A stretch of DNA of 64,000 bases. Source: Dryas octopetala. Lineage: Eukaryota > Streptophyta > Magnoliopsida > Rosales > Rosaceae. Positions 1-11,260 of the stretch are shown in pieces. The stretch lies in assembly GCA_963921425.1 (NCBI GenBank), contig OY992833.1, forward strand, positions 32,660,698-32,724,697, read 5' to 3'. Made by a program: the position numbers and the translations under genes. Position 1 is the stretch's first letter, and each line of letters starts with the position of its first letter. Under the pieces are notes generated by a model. It saw only the letters and a program-made list of their open reading frames with translations. It was not told the DNA's origin and searched no databases.

Positions 1-308
1 TGTTATTGCATTGTAGGAGGCTTTCTGATGTGTTGGGCTTATTGTCAGCACGACAACCAAGCTGTCCGCAATTGTATATCTACAGCTCTGCAGACAGGGT
101 CATTCCTGCAGGTTCTGTGGAATCATTCATAAAGCAGCAACGGAGGGCTGGACATGAGGTTAGGGCTTGCGACTTTGTTTCCACACCTCATGTTGATCAT
201 TTCAGAAATGAGCCGGAACTGTATACTTCTCAGCTAACCCAGTTTCTGGAGGACTCTGTGCTTACTTGTTGCAAACAGTCTCGTCAATCTAAATTATTGA
301 GTCACTGA
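1..308 (+). CDS. TMEM53/DUF829-type alpha/beta-hydrolase-like protein, last exon only (partial)
   Basis: This is the 3' end of a gene that begins left of the window. An AG splice acceptor ending at 16 opens the exon, and the frame runs to a TGA at 306-308. The readable tail (about 96 residues) includes PQLYIYSSADRVIPAGSVE, then RRAGHEVRACDF and HVDHFRNEPELY. This is the conserved C-terminus of the DUF829/TMEM53 family: a strand carrying the late Asp (SSADRVIP), followed by a His-containing HVDH segment, as in alpha/beta hydrolases. The family is widespread in plants and its substrate is not established. I see no signal or membrane segment in this fragment. The family call is from recalled motifs, and the rest of the gene cannot be judged. 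Confidence 0.7.
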   Translation, partial: LLHCRRLSDVLGLLSARQPSCPQLYIYSSADRVIPAGSVESFIKQQRRAGHEVRACDFVSTPHVDHFRNEPELYTSQLTQFLEDSVLTCCKQSRQSKLLSH

Positions 309-1430
309 CCATGACTCTAATTCTTTTCTTCTCCATAAATATATACAGCATCTAATTGATTCGTTGGTGTAGAGGTTGTTGAATTCAACAAAGAGGATTA
401 GCATTCATTTTCTTTTGTACTTTGTTGTTCACATGATACAAACAAGTATACAAACAGGTTATTCTCATTTAATACAGAACACAATTTTAAACTATTTGAC
501 ATCAACTCAACTTTCATTGTCTGCCTGATATTCAATAAGTAATGTGGGTATTCATATGTACATCATGGTTCATTGATCTGATCTTCGGGTTAGAAAGGGA
601 TTCCCTTGATGAGGGAAAAAAAAAAAAAAAAAAAAGGTTACAGAGAGATTACTACTAAAATATCACCTGAATGGGATTTGGCAATTTTCAATTGGACTTC
701 AAAAATTTAGAGCCCGAAATTTCTAAAATAAAGAGATTTTGAGAAAGAAATTGTCTCCACCAATGCTACCCCCACCTTTGCTACAACCATTACCATCATC
801 ACGATCACCATTACCATTACCAATGTCATTGTCGTCACTTCTATGACATCCATCATCGCGACTGCTAGTGCCGCCACCATCACCCCCATTGCCTCTCCCT
901 CCACCACCATTACATATTTACATCACTATCAGCATACCCAATATCCCCCACTCGCGTTGCTATCATCAAACTGGTTCTTAGAAAAATTAAAATTTTCGTA
1001 TTTAAATTCCCATCACACTAAATATGTTATCAAAATAAATGAGTCTCACATTTATTACTTATAACATATAGTCATATAGTAGCAATGATTGGTAATCATG
1101 TTTAAGATTATTGAATTACTTAGAAAGCAGGGACAATGGGACAATGAGTGAGACAAGGAGAAAATGACACCCCACCGGCCACCGACCCCCAAACAAACAC
1201 AGCTCTGAGCCTCTGAGCCCTCCCACATATACAATTAGAAAACACTCGATGAATACACCAACCAACACTGACCAAAGGACGTTTTCACCATCAATAACTC
1301 CACCCACTAGCCACTCTCTTTCTCTCTCTTTTAATTCTTAACCCTAATCATAATTGCTCCCCATATCGAAAATCCACAATTGGGGATAGGATTAGGGTTT
1401 CTGCTCTGAAACCTCCAATTTCCTCAATCA
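309..1430. other. Intergenic region with a triplet-rich repeat and the promoter of the F-box gene
   Basis: No gene is seen. It holds the 3' UTR of the left gene, an A21 run near 619, a CCA/CAT triplet-rich block at about 755-915 (described separately), and then the promoter and 5' UTR of the F-box/LRR gene. The last 100 bases contain two telo-box-like motifs in opposite orientation (AACCCTAA near 1338 and ATTAGGGTTT near 1391) and a CT-rich tract at 1313-1332. These are usual for plant housekeeping promoters. Confidence 0.6.
690..1050. repeat. Degenerate triplet-rich repeat, possibly a relative of the 48.4 kb TIR element
   Basis: About 755-915 is built from ACC/CAT/CAC triplets on the + strand. 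It is followed by ATTTTCGTATTTAAATTCC near 993, the same string (TTCGTATTTAAATTCCAT) that follows the triplet core of the element at 48364-49297. I could not find matching terminal inverted repeats here, so it may be a decayed or partial copy. The ORFs on both strands over it are low-complexity products of the triplets, not genes. Confidence 0.4.
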
Positions 1431-3725
1431 ATGGCTTCTTCAGCCCATTCCTCGTCAATAAAAAGCATAAACGAGGCATTGACGGATGACGAGCTTCGAT
1501 CGGTGCTAGCAAAGCTGGATAGCCAGAGGGACAAAGAGGTATTCGGGTTGGCCTGCAAGAGGTGGCTTCACTTGCAGAGCACGGAGAGGAGGAGGCTCTC
1601 CGCACGTGCGGGCCCTCATATGCTTCGCAGAATGGCTGCCAGGTTCTCCAGGCTTCAGGAACTGGACCTCTCCCAGTCCATTTCGAGATCCTTCTATCCA
1701 GGTGTTACGGACTCTGATCTCTGTGTTATTGCTCATGGATTTAAGTGCTTGAGACTCCTCAATTTGCAGAATTGTAAAGGTATTATCTTTGGTGCGTGCG
1801 TGCGTGCGTGTGTAAATGGAACATTTATTTGTGGGTTTTGTGCTTAATTTATGCTGAATTCTCAAGGGCATTTCAGTTTGTTTCATGGGTTTCTGTTTGT
1901 TTTTATTGAATGGGAAAAAGTATTTAACTTTTGCTGATATCTTCTTTCATATTGGATATCTGCTTTAGATCATTGTGGTAGATTTTGCAATTCAGTGGGT
2001 TTTTTGTTTTTTGTTTTTGTTTTTTTTTGAGCTTGCTTGATAGGTTTGTATTAGGCGACTCATTGTTTCAATTTGCTGAATTTATTGGGTGGATGGGGTT
2101 TTTATGGATTTCTGTACTTGTAGTGGATTTTGATTTCCCGTTAAATTACATGCTAATAATTTTAAATTTTCTTCTAATATCAGGATAGATATTTGTATCC
2201 TTATGCTGCACTTAGCTGCACGTAACTTAGATTTTTGGATATTTTAAAGGTGTGTTCTTTTCATCTGATTGGATAGTAAAGGATCCTGTGATGGATTCTT
2301 TCTGCCTCCATTTTGTACTTTGAGATACTTAGACTTGCATATCCGCAACACTATGGCTTTAGCAGATACAAGAAGTGAGATTCGGTTAGAAATAAGAAAA
2401 TCTTATATTTGACTCTTAATCTACACATAATAGTTATGTTGCTGAAAAGTCAAATTTTTTTTCTTGTTTTCTTTATGAGATGAGATGACGTGCTTGTGCA
2501 GTTTCTAGGAATGTGTATCTTGTCAATTGAGGTAGCTGTGCATCTTGTATTCTCAGGAATATGAATGTAAATAGGATTTCTTGTCATTGGTTGTTGATAA
2601 AGTAGCTTATTGTAGTTTATATGAATCTGCAGCTCTAATGCCGTTATTTGAAATGTTCTTTGACTTTAATTATAGCGATTCTTTTGTTCTTTTGATTGTT
2701 TGTCTTTTGAACTTATATACTAGTTGAAAAGGAAAAAAAATGGTTGCTTAATTTTAAAACGTGTATGCTAGTTTTCTTTTATATTTAACATGTGAACCTG
2801 ATTACTATATTGTTCATTTCTTTCTTCTACAGGACTTTCAGACGCTGGAATCATTGCGATTGGATCTGGTCTTTCATCCCTACAGTCGCTGGATGTATCA
2901 TATTGCAGAAAGGTAACAGACAAAGGATTATCAGCTGTTGCTGAGGGCTGTTCTGACCTTCGGGGTCTGCATCTTGCTGGCTGCAGATATGTTAGTGATG
3001 GATTATTACGAGCTCTTTCAAAGAATTGTCACTATTTAGAAGAGTTGGGGCTCCAGGGTTGCAGTAACATAACTGACTCTGGACTTACTGATCTTGTAAA
3101 TGGATGTCAACAAATCAAGTTCTTAGATATCAACAAATGCAGCAATATTGGAGATATTGGAGTTTCTAGTGTCTCCAAGGCATGTTCATCGTCTCTGAAG
3201 ACACTGAAGTTGTTGGATTGTTACAAAATCGGGGACGAGTCTATATTGTCCTTGGCCAGATTCTGCAAAAATCTTGAAACTCTAATCATTGGTGGCTGCC
3301 GGGACATTTCTGATGCATCAATAAAATTGTTGGCCACTTCTTGTAAGAGTAATCTCAAGAACTTACGGATGGATTGGTGTTTAAATATATCTGACCCTTC
3401 CTTGAGCTGCATCCTCGCTCAGTGCAGAAACCTTGAGGCTCTTGACATTGGGTGTTGTGAGGAGGTGACAGATGCTGCCTTTCAGGGCTTAAATGGTGGA
3501 GAGATTGAGTTGAGTTTGAAGATTTTAAAGGTCAGTGACTGCCCAAAAATCACTGTGGCAGGTATAGGCATGCTGTTGGACAAATGTGACTCTCTAGAAT
3601 ACCTGGATGTAAGGTCATGCCCACAAATTACAAAGGCAGGTTGTGATGAGGTGGGGTTGCAGTTTCCTGAATGTTGTAAAGTGAACTTCACGGGGAGTTT
3701 ATGTGATCCTGATGTGTTACTTTGA
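1431..3725 (+). CDS. F-box/LRR-repeat protein (FBL4-like, At5g23340-type)
   Basis: Two exons, 1431-1779 and 2833-3725, join in frame at a split Gly codon (G|GA) and give 413 aa. Residues about 15-55 (LTDDELRSVLAKL...ACKRWLHLQSTERR) are a plant F-box, the Skp1-binding motif of SCF ubiquitin ligases. The remainder is cysteine-type leucine-rich repeats of about 26 residues, with repeated signatures such as LQSLDVSYCRKVTD, LRGLHLAGCRYVSD and LEALDIGCCEEVTD. I count roughly twelve repeats. The protein probably recruits substrates to an SCF E3 ligase in cytosol or nucleus; the target is unknown. Length and two-exon structure match the Arabidopsis At5g23340 family as I remember it. The ATG follows a CT-rich leader and no upstream in-frame start is needed. 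Confidence 0.88.
1780..2832 (+). other. Intron of the F-box/LRR gene
   Basis: GT-AG intron of 1053 bp, T-rich on the coding strand with a pyrimidine tract before the acceptor (TTTCTTCTACAG). A short (GTGC)n run at about 1792-1812 sits just inside the donor. ORFs in it are not coding. Confidence 0.8.
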
Positions 3726-5330
3726 GAGCTGGCAATCTGCCTGGTGGAAGTTTTGAAGCAAGCACTGCTTTTGAAGCTTGATTACCACAACTCATGAGGC
3801 TGCTTGTGAGCTCGTCGTTCTCATAGTGTAGTTTATCCCCCGGAATATATTTGTATATTTATCATGTACATTTTCCATTGATATTTGAAATGATGTTGTA
3901 ACTAGTCAAGACAAAAAAAGAAGAAAAGTTGTAACTTGTTACTTATCTGGATTTGAATCACAGCATAAATAATATGATTTGCAACTGTTGCGAGAGTGTT
4001 GTTTCTTATCATGCACACACAATGTAATTTATGGAGTCGAGCCATGGGTGGAGATTATAAAGTAGTGTGGATTCAGTTCTTGAGTCCGTAATTGATGCAT
4101 GGTTGTAGAGGTTGGTGGAAGGAAGGCAGTGAGTTGGAAATTTTAATGAAGACTAATAAAAGGTCCTTGGTCTCTTGAACGTCATACTCTTCTGCCAAAG
4201 GATTCCAACATACAATCCTAACAAGCATTACATGTAGATATATGTAGCCTTTTTCAGAGTGCGTGAGGTGAGGATGTGTCGTTGTAGCTTTTAGAGCTGG
4301 CATTTTAACTTTCTGGTGTGTCATCCCTCTTTTAGTTATTAATACGTGAACAAGAAAAATGAAAAGGGGAAAAGCATTAATAATCAATTTGCCGAACAAA
4401 AAGTTTGGCACCAACCAACTTACATGCTCAAGAAAATGTAGATTTTATTTTTTAAAATATCAGAATTGAAATGACTGATAATAAGTCATATATCCATGTG
4501 TACTAATAATAGATCAAATAAAACCAGAAAATGGAATGTCCATTAATTTGTCCTCTGTGGTAGAAAGTTCACAAGTCAGTCTGTTGCTTGCGAATGTGAG
4601 AATCGGCCGGCCCCTGCACTGCAGTAAAGTTGTTGCAGTGCAGAACTTAAGGGGAACACCTTTTACAAATCGATCACAACCTTTGTAATTGTGGATATGA
4701 TGTTTGATATTCAGTATGAGTCTATGAGAAGTGAGTAGGCACATTATAAAATGCATGTCTCATCACCTGATATTTCATCTCAGCATTGACATGGAAACTT
4801 AATTGATTCATTTAGTGAAACCTTAAATTACAAGAAAATATTCATGCATTCCAAATTCCAAGGTCAGCTTTCGATGACCTGACCTGCAGCATATATGGCA
4901 TGTACGTGCAGTCGAAAAAATTAATGACTTGACTTTTTGTGTCTGTTGGAAATGGATATATGCATATGCCTTATCAATCATACATAGCTATCCAGCCTAG
5001 CTTGCCACATGATCATTGAACTGCTCCTTATTCCCCAGAATATATCCCACCCCATAGCTAGTCACACAATTTTCAAAGAAAAGAGAATTTTCTCATTCAT
5101 TAATTAAGTACAAGAATTTATACATATGTTGTGGTACCATCTGTAATCGTATTGAGCTAGCTCTTAAACAATTCCTAGCTTAATTTGCATAATAATTACA
5201 TCTCATCTGATGATCGAAGCAAACAACTGATCTAGGGAGCTGGGAGAGAAACAAACAACCAACTCCATCTGCTAGCTTCATTTTAACAAGTACACATACT
5301 TGGATCATCTGACAATTGTATTCATTTTCT
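3726..5330. other. Intergenic region between convergent genes
   Basis: 3' UTRs of the F-box gene (+) and the GEM-like gene (-) face each other here. I see no coding sequence with support. A perfect small inverted repeat lies at 4614-4643 (arms CTGCACTGCA / TGCAGTGCAG, 10-base loop). The small ORFs on the minus strand at 4073-4756 have no recognisable composition. Confidence 0.6.
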
Positions 5331-6397
5331 CTATGCTTGAGAAATTGCCTCTTCCAGATATTTGAGAGCTTTCTGGTAATTCAAGAAACCCATAAACCAG
5401 AAGTCAAAATTATCCACAGTAACTATTTCTATGTACTTTTGTGATGGCTTCTTCTCATTCTCGCTTTGGTTTACTCCCTTTATCTTATTGAGTGGGATCA
5501 CCACCTGCAAAACATAGAAATAAGTATTTAGGCATATTAGACAAAGAGAGAGATTGAAGAAATTAAAGATTATTTACTTAATTTACTAATTTGTGAAATA
5601 TAGATGGAATTAGAATTACCTTGTAGTGGACTCTAATGAGCTCTCCATTTGGAGATGTTAGTTTGATGGATCTCTCACTACAAAAGGCAATCTTGTCTGA
5701 GGAGATGAAGAGGAGGCCTGCAATAGGGCCTGCTGTGGTTGATAAGTAACACTGAGAAGCCTTCAACAGCTTCTCTCCTGCTCTAACACTAAATGCATGC
5801 TTGAACACCTTCTCCAACCCACCCACTTGAAGAATCTTAGCCCCCAGCCTCAACTTCCCCTTCACTGTCTCACTGATCTTGGGCCCCAGTCTCACTGCAT
5901 TTTTTGTACCAAAATTAATCACTAACTTAATCAATGTAACAACTCATATAGGAACTTGATGATTCACAAACAATTTAATTAATTCAACTCAACTGAAGAA
6001 ATTAAATTAACCCTTACCATGCTCTTTGACTCCATTTGCGAAACTGTCTGCCTTCTTTCCAAATTTGTTCATTCTATTAAGCACTGAATTCACTCTACCT
6101 GCAGCAATAACAAAGCCATCATCTCATTAATTACTTACACATTAAACCAATATATAATTAATGATTGGTTCAATGGTTCAATGGTTTAAAAATTAAACCA
6201 AGGGATGGAATTAATTACATACTTTGTCTCAATTTTGAAGACTCGGTTTCAGGATCAGATGAAATATGATATTGAATAGCAGGAGGATCAGGTAGAAGTA
6301 GTGATCCCTTTGGTGATCTCTCAAACGTGTATGCTAATGCTGCTGAGTTGATTGGAATTCCAATAACTTGTCCTCTCTCAAGTGAAGTGCCTTTCAT
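5331..6397 (-). CDS. GRAM-domain GEM-like protein (ABA-responsive protein family)
   Basis: Four exons on the minus strand (6223-6397, 6018-6098, 5620-5894, 5331-5504) join in frame to 234 aa, the usual size of GEM-like proteins. The N-terminus (about residues 1-58) is the variable family head, with IGIPINSAALAY and a PDPPAIQYHISSD stretch. Residues about 60-85 read VNSVLNRMNKFGKKADSF, the family helix before the GRAM domain. The GRAM core follows (VRLGPKISETVKGKLRLGAK, GGLEKVFKHAFSV, LLFISSDKIAFCSERSIK) and ends with VIPLNKIKGV and the terminal segment FDFWFMGFLNYQKALKYLEE. GRAM domains bind membranes or phosphoinositides; family members respond to ABA and stress and some act in cell-fate control. 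Which paralogue (GEML4/5/7) this is cannot be settled by eye. Confidence 0.9.
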
Positions 6398-6559
6398 ATT
6401 TGATGATGGATCGATAGATCAAGTAGCTAGCTAGCAAAGGAATTGATCACTTAATTGCTGTATAGAATATTCTCCACTACTCTTGCTAGCAGAAACAAAG
6501 GAAGTAGTATTGCTTAGTAATGATGTGGTTGATGATGATGATGAATTCTAATTGTATTC

Positions 6560-6580
6560 TACATATGTATTTAAAGGGGT
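6560..6580 (-). promoter_or_regulatory. Possible TATA box of the GEM-like gene
   Basis: On the minus strand TTTAAATACATATG reads toward the gene, about 165-180 bp upstream of the ATG at 6397. This would leave a 5' UTR of roughly 130-150 bases. It is inferred from sequence and spacing only. Confidence 0.3.
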
Positions 6581-7722
6581 GAAAATAGTTGGAGAATGTT
6601 AAGCTTTTTGGTGCATGAGTCATGTATGGCTCATCACTGAGAATAAAGGCATATGCATATACTCTTAAAGATTATTTTTTAAAGAAAGAAAAGATAATGG
6701 GAAGATGGTATCTTTGCAAGGTTGCTTTAATAAATGACATTTTAATTAAAAAGCTGGTCCTCCAAGTCTTCATTTGTGTGTTTTGTATAAAAATATGAAA
6801 TCAGATCACACTCCAGAATATTAATATCAGGGTCACTATATTAGGCTCTTAGCATGCATGTGATTTGGCTGATGTGACAAATTTGGTCACACAAATGCTT
6901 TTTCCCTTTCCCTTTCTTCTCTTATCTTATCTTACAAGAGGGCTGGCTCCTGGCATCACAAAGCTAAAATGCCACCTCAAAAGGTTTCAATGACACACCC
7001 TCTCCTACACTTGAGAATACATATATGTATATGATCACAAAACACGCAATGCATGATGCTTGAAAAGCTTTCCCAACTAATCAGGACACTTTGCTTTTTT
7101 ATTTTATTTGATCCTTGGGCTGATTCGCAATGCCTTGGAAAATATAGCAAAGCTATAAAGTACTCGACCATGCAAGGGAATGCCTAACAATAAAAATTGC
7201 CTCCCCAGATGTTGGAGACTTCATCACCTATTTGAGATTGCATCAAATTAACTACCAAACCCAATTGTCTCTGTGTGTGCTCTTTCCTTCCCCTAAAAAT
7301 TGGATATTAATACGGTTGTTTCACTTAAAATTTCAAACGCACTACAAGTCTACAATCTTAAGGATCACCTCAAGTTTGATTGGCTTTAATATGTCCATGA
7401 ATTCAGCCTCCAAAGGAATGTAACGTCACAAACATTATTATATGATCATGCATGCAATGTTGAATCTTGGCATTAATTAAGTTTCCAAATTCCTCTAGAA
7501 ACCCTGAACCTGAAAACTTCTTGTTTGTTGTAGTGTTTTGAGAATTTGAATATTTGATTTAGAAAAGGTGAAGCGTGTTAATTGGTCAAAAGAGAAAGCC
7601 TAGTCAGAGTGCGACAACATGACAGGGCAAGTGCGCGTATGCTTATCTGGACTAGAATCATCTCCAACTTGGCATTCTTTTCTTTTTATTTATGGAAAGA
7701 GACCTTTTTATCTTTGAATCTA

Positions 7723-7774
7723 AGCTGCAAGTGATTCTCTTAAAAAAAAAAAACAAAAAAAGCTGCAAGTGATT
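7723..7774. mobile_element. 24-bp A-rich insertion flanked by 14-bp direct repeats
   Basis: AGCTGCAAGTGATT occurs at 7723-7736 and again exactly at 7761-7774. Between the copies lies CTCTTA(11)-C-A(6), 24 bp. An A-tail with a few bases before it, between exact repeats of this length, is what target-primed reverse transcription leaves when only the end of the transcript is copied. The insertion resembles, in reverse, the one at 31767-31830. Confidence 0.55.
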
Positions 7775-8233
7775 GGTTCACAGGAAAAAAAAAAAGTATA
7801 GATATCTTCGACTCCACCTTTTACTAAATCCACCTAAAGGGTCTAACCAAAGGGTGGTCACTGGTCACTGGTCTGACGATTGGGCACTCAAACTTTTGTG
7901 TTTGGGAAAAAGGGGTTGACATGTCAAAGACACTTCACTACTGATTCTGATCACCCCCCATTCCATATCGGCATATCCCCACATGTTGAAAGCGTTAACT
8001 GTTAAGGAATCGCAGAATCACACAAGGAGGTAGCTTAGTACATCATATTTCAACTTTTCTGCAAGATTTCTTTATGACGTTTTGAGCTTATAACAAATTA
8101 ACAATCGCTTTGATGATCAAGCACATCAAATTGAAAGCCATCAGTCTTATCAGAAAAAGAAAAAATAACAGAAATATGTGATATTCAGAACAGGGAGGCT
8201 CAAAATGAAATATCACATTTCTCTGAGAATTCA

Positions 8234-10202
8234 TTAACAGATGTGTATTTCCATTGCTTTAATTGCATTTACAACCTTCTCCATTTGCATTGCTCGACTA
8301 CCCTTAACCAAAATAACATCATTATAACTAACCCTGTTCACTATCTCCTCTGAAATAGTTGCTGGGTCAAGAGCATAGACAATATTTATCTCTTCCAGCA
8401 AATTCATATCCTTAGCTGCTGTAACAAACCTCTTCCCAACAAGGCCAACTAAATCAACATCAGCATTACAACAATGCTTTAGAATCATCTTGTGAGACTC
8501 CAACTCAATTGGACCTAGTTCTAACATGTCTCCAAGTATGGCAATTCTTTTGCCCGTGCAATCAATACTCTCTAGTAAGTCAATGGCGGCTTTGGTGCTA
8601 ACAGGATTGGCATTGTAAGCATCATTGATTATTTTGATTCCACTTCTAGCAACTTCAAGCTCCGACCTCATGTGAACAGAAGAAAATGCTGACAGGCAAA
8701 TTCCAATTTGAGAAAGAGAAACTCCAACAAGAGTCGCAACTGCTGCTGCTGCACATGCATTGAGAGCCAAATGCAGACCTGGACTAGGTATCACAAGTTC
8801 TACCCTGGAAAGGAAACCAGAGCACTTTACAGTTTACCCATATCTGAGAATTCACAATATTTTCTAATTCAGAAGAGAAATGCTTATGATGGGCTTACAT
8901 CTCTTTACGATTCTCTAAGACAACTCTAACTCCAAGACCTCCGTCTGTGCTTTCGGACACAACTAACCGAACATCACACCCCACTCTCCGACCAAAGAGC
9001 ACCTGTTTATGCCAAGAAACAACATACTGCTTATGAATACTCTGGCACTAATGTTTGCATATTCAATGCAAAACAAGATGATCAGAAATTTCCATTATAA
9101 TTTGAATAAGAAAACTTGAAGGAAAAGAAAATACTGCAACTTAAGTGAAGATGAAAAGTGAATCCACTGGGATTAAACCATCTCATTGCTCTGATATTCA
9201 TTTCATTGCTTTCCAAATTAGTCAAGTTCTATTTTTATATTATAAAGAAGAAAAGAAACAGTGCCATCAAACATAAATTTGACATCATGAGAAATCAAAT
9301 CAATTTTAATAAATGCATCCAAAAATAATTTAAAAAAGAGAAAGAAAAGCCTAGCTCACCTTTTTAACCCCAAAGGGTACAGGGAGGCTCATAACTAGCG
9401 GATCATCAGCATTCAAGACACAAGCATCCCCTGGTTCTAATTCCGCCAGAATCTCCCCTTTGGCCATGGCAATTTCCTCTAAAGTTGAGAAATTCTGAGA
9501 ATGTGAAGCACCCACATTTAAAATGACCCTTATAGTCGGCCGAGCCATCCTCACAAGCTCCAATATCTCTCCTTTCCCACTCATTCCCATCTCCAAAACC
9601 ACAATCCCAGCATCCCTAGGAATCCCAATTAACGACAATGCAACCCCAATTCGATTATTCCAATTCCCACAACTTTGATAAACCGGTTTGGAAAAACTTT
9701 GAAGAGCCAAAGCTATCATAGATTTTGTACTAGTCTTCCCCACACTGCCAGTCACTCCTACCACTGGACCATGGAACCTATTCCTTGCATAACTAGCCAT
9801 CTTGGTCAATGAAAGCACAGTATCACCACGGATTTCAACGAAGCCCTTATACCAATTCTCGCAAACCCGGTTCCCGATAACTCCGATACAGCCTTTATCG
9901 GATAATTCCGGGGATATGAAGTCGTGGGCATCGAAGTTTTGGCCGGCAATGGCGAAGAACCATTGGTGGGGTTGAAGAGTTCTGGTGTCTGTAGAAATGG
10001 TTGCAGGAGGACCCCATTTCACAATTTTGCCGTTGACAGCGTCAGCAATCTCAGAGACAGTCCAGAGGGGATTCGGGGCATTTGCGGAACTAGGGTTTAT
10101 GGAAGTTTTGGCGATGGAGTAAGAGTGCCGCCTTGGTTTTAAGTTTGAGAATTGGTGAGGGAGGGAGGGGTGTGGTGTTGCTGCTGTTGCTGTTGCAGAC
10201 AT
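8234..10202 (-). CDS. MURF: MurF: UDP-N-acetylmuramoyl-tripeptide--D-alanyl-D-alanine ligase homologue, plastid-type
   Basis: Three exons (9360-10202, 8899-9002, 8234-8804) join in frame to 505 aa. Residues 1 to about 45 are Ser/Ala/Pro-rich with basic residues and few acids, like a plastid transit peptide. The N-terminal Mur domain follows (ISTDTRTLQPHQWFFAIAG). The ATP-binding loop GVTGSVGKTS is at about 149-158. VVLEMGMSGKGEI and the AMAKGEIL lysine region match the central domain. The C-terminal ligase domain carries INDAYNANPVS and IAILGDMLELG. In bacteria MurF adds D-Ala-D-Ala to the peptidoglycan stem. Moss and other plants keep Mur genes, with roles in plastid division in moss; the role in flowering plants is not settled. 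No catalytic motif looks lost, so the enzyme could be active. Confidence 0.9.
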
Positions 10203-11260
10203 TGCCTCAATCTGCCTCGGCCTTATTCATTGCTTTTGTAAATGGTTGCGAGGCATCTTTGAGTTATGGTGTTACTCGAATGCAGCTTAGCAGCTCAGAA
10301 CCTCAGATTGTTTTCTTCTCTACAATTACAATTTAGGTAAATGCATAAAACTTTGCTCTCGGTAAACGGTAAACCAATGTCATGCCATTAATGTATTCCT
10401 TCTTAATTCTTATAGATAATTACAAATTTGTTCCTAAGCAGCATTTATCCCCAAAAAGTACCAAAACACTATATGAAATTTTCCACCTTTGACGCTTAAG
10501 TCTTAACAATTTTATTTTATCTGATAGCATAGCATGAATACATTGGACTATTGCCATGTCAACATATGAGATCATCAAAGAAAATGTTGCCAAGTCCCAA
10601 CCATCATAAATTCATAATAATATATTGCATATTGATGCCCAAAGGCCAAAACCCTTTCTTTCCTTTTATAAGAAAAAAAATTAGAAAATATACATTATAA
10701 CATATTTTCCGATGGTTTGGGCAATCACTAATTCCTTAATTTATTTAGCCATCTGGCAAGCCAAATCATCATTCGCAATGGGAGAACTGGAGAAGTAAAG
10801 AAAGAAGTCCAAAAACATTAATTTAAATAAATTTATAGCAAACTCTGCCTTCAATGCTACCAAAATATGATATAAACCGTGGAGGGTCCTTTATAGCATA
10901 ACTGCTCTTTGGCACTTCGGTACCTTTCTTTATTGCTAACCATTTCCATCAAATGTTTATAAGGCAACGGGTAATAGATTTCTATCTACCAATAAATATC
11001 GTCATCTCTTTCGCAATTTTCCTATACAGATTCATTGTAATTCTTCCCCATATGGCTTCTATTTTTTGTCTGACTCCCCCATAGGGCTTATTTCGTACAA
11101 GAATAGACAAATACAATGAAGCATTAAACAACTTGTGCTTTGCCAAAAGGTAAAACATTCAGGCACAGAGCAAAATGATCCTCCTAATAACCAAACAGGA
11201 GCACAAGCTACAAGGTCTCTGTTCTTTGTACATTTTGAAGCTAAATAAATAAATAGCACA
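10203..11260. other. Intergenic: MurF promoter and 3' flank of the MYB gene
   Basis: Contains the upstream region of MurF and the 3' UTR of the SRM1-like gene, both on the minus strand. The DNA is AT-rich. I see no gene, repeat array or clear TATA box. Confidence 0.5.

Larger units (their letters stand above)
6398..8233. other. Intergenic: GEM-like promoter and 3' flank of MurF
   Basis: This holds the 5' UTR and promoter of the GEM-like gene, then AT-rich DNA, then the 3' UTR of the MurF gene. No gene is supported. A short A-rich insertion with exact 14-bp flanking repeats at 7723-7774 is listed separately. Small ORFs at 6977-7171 and 7232-7423 look random. Confidence 0.6.

Noticed and set aside
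707-1064. ORFs on both strands near 0.7-1.0 kb
   Set aside because: Low-complexity triplet composition with no start context or family motif.
4614-4643. Perfect 10-bp inverted repeat as a microRNA precursor or terminator
   Set aside because: The stem is too short for a plant MIR gene and I know no matching microRNA.
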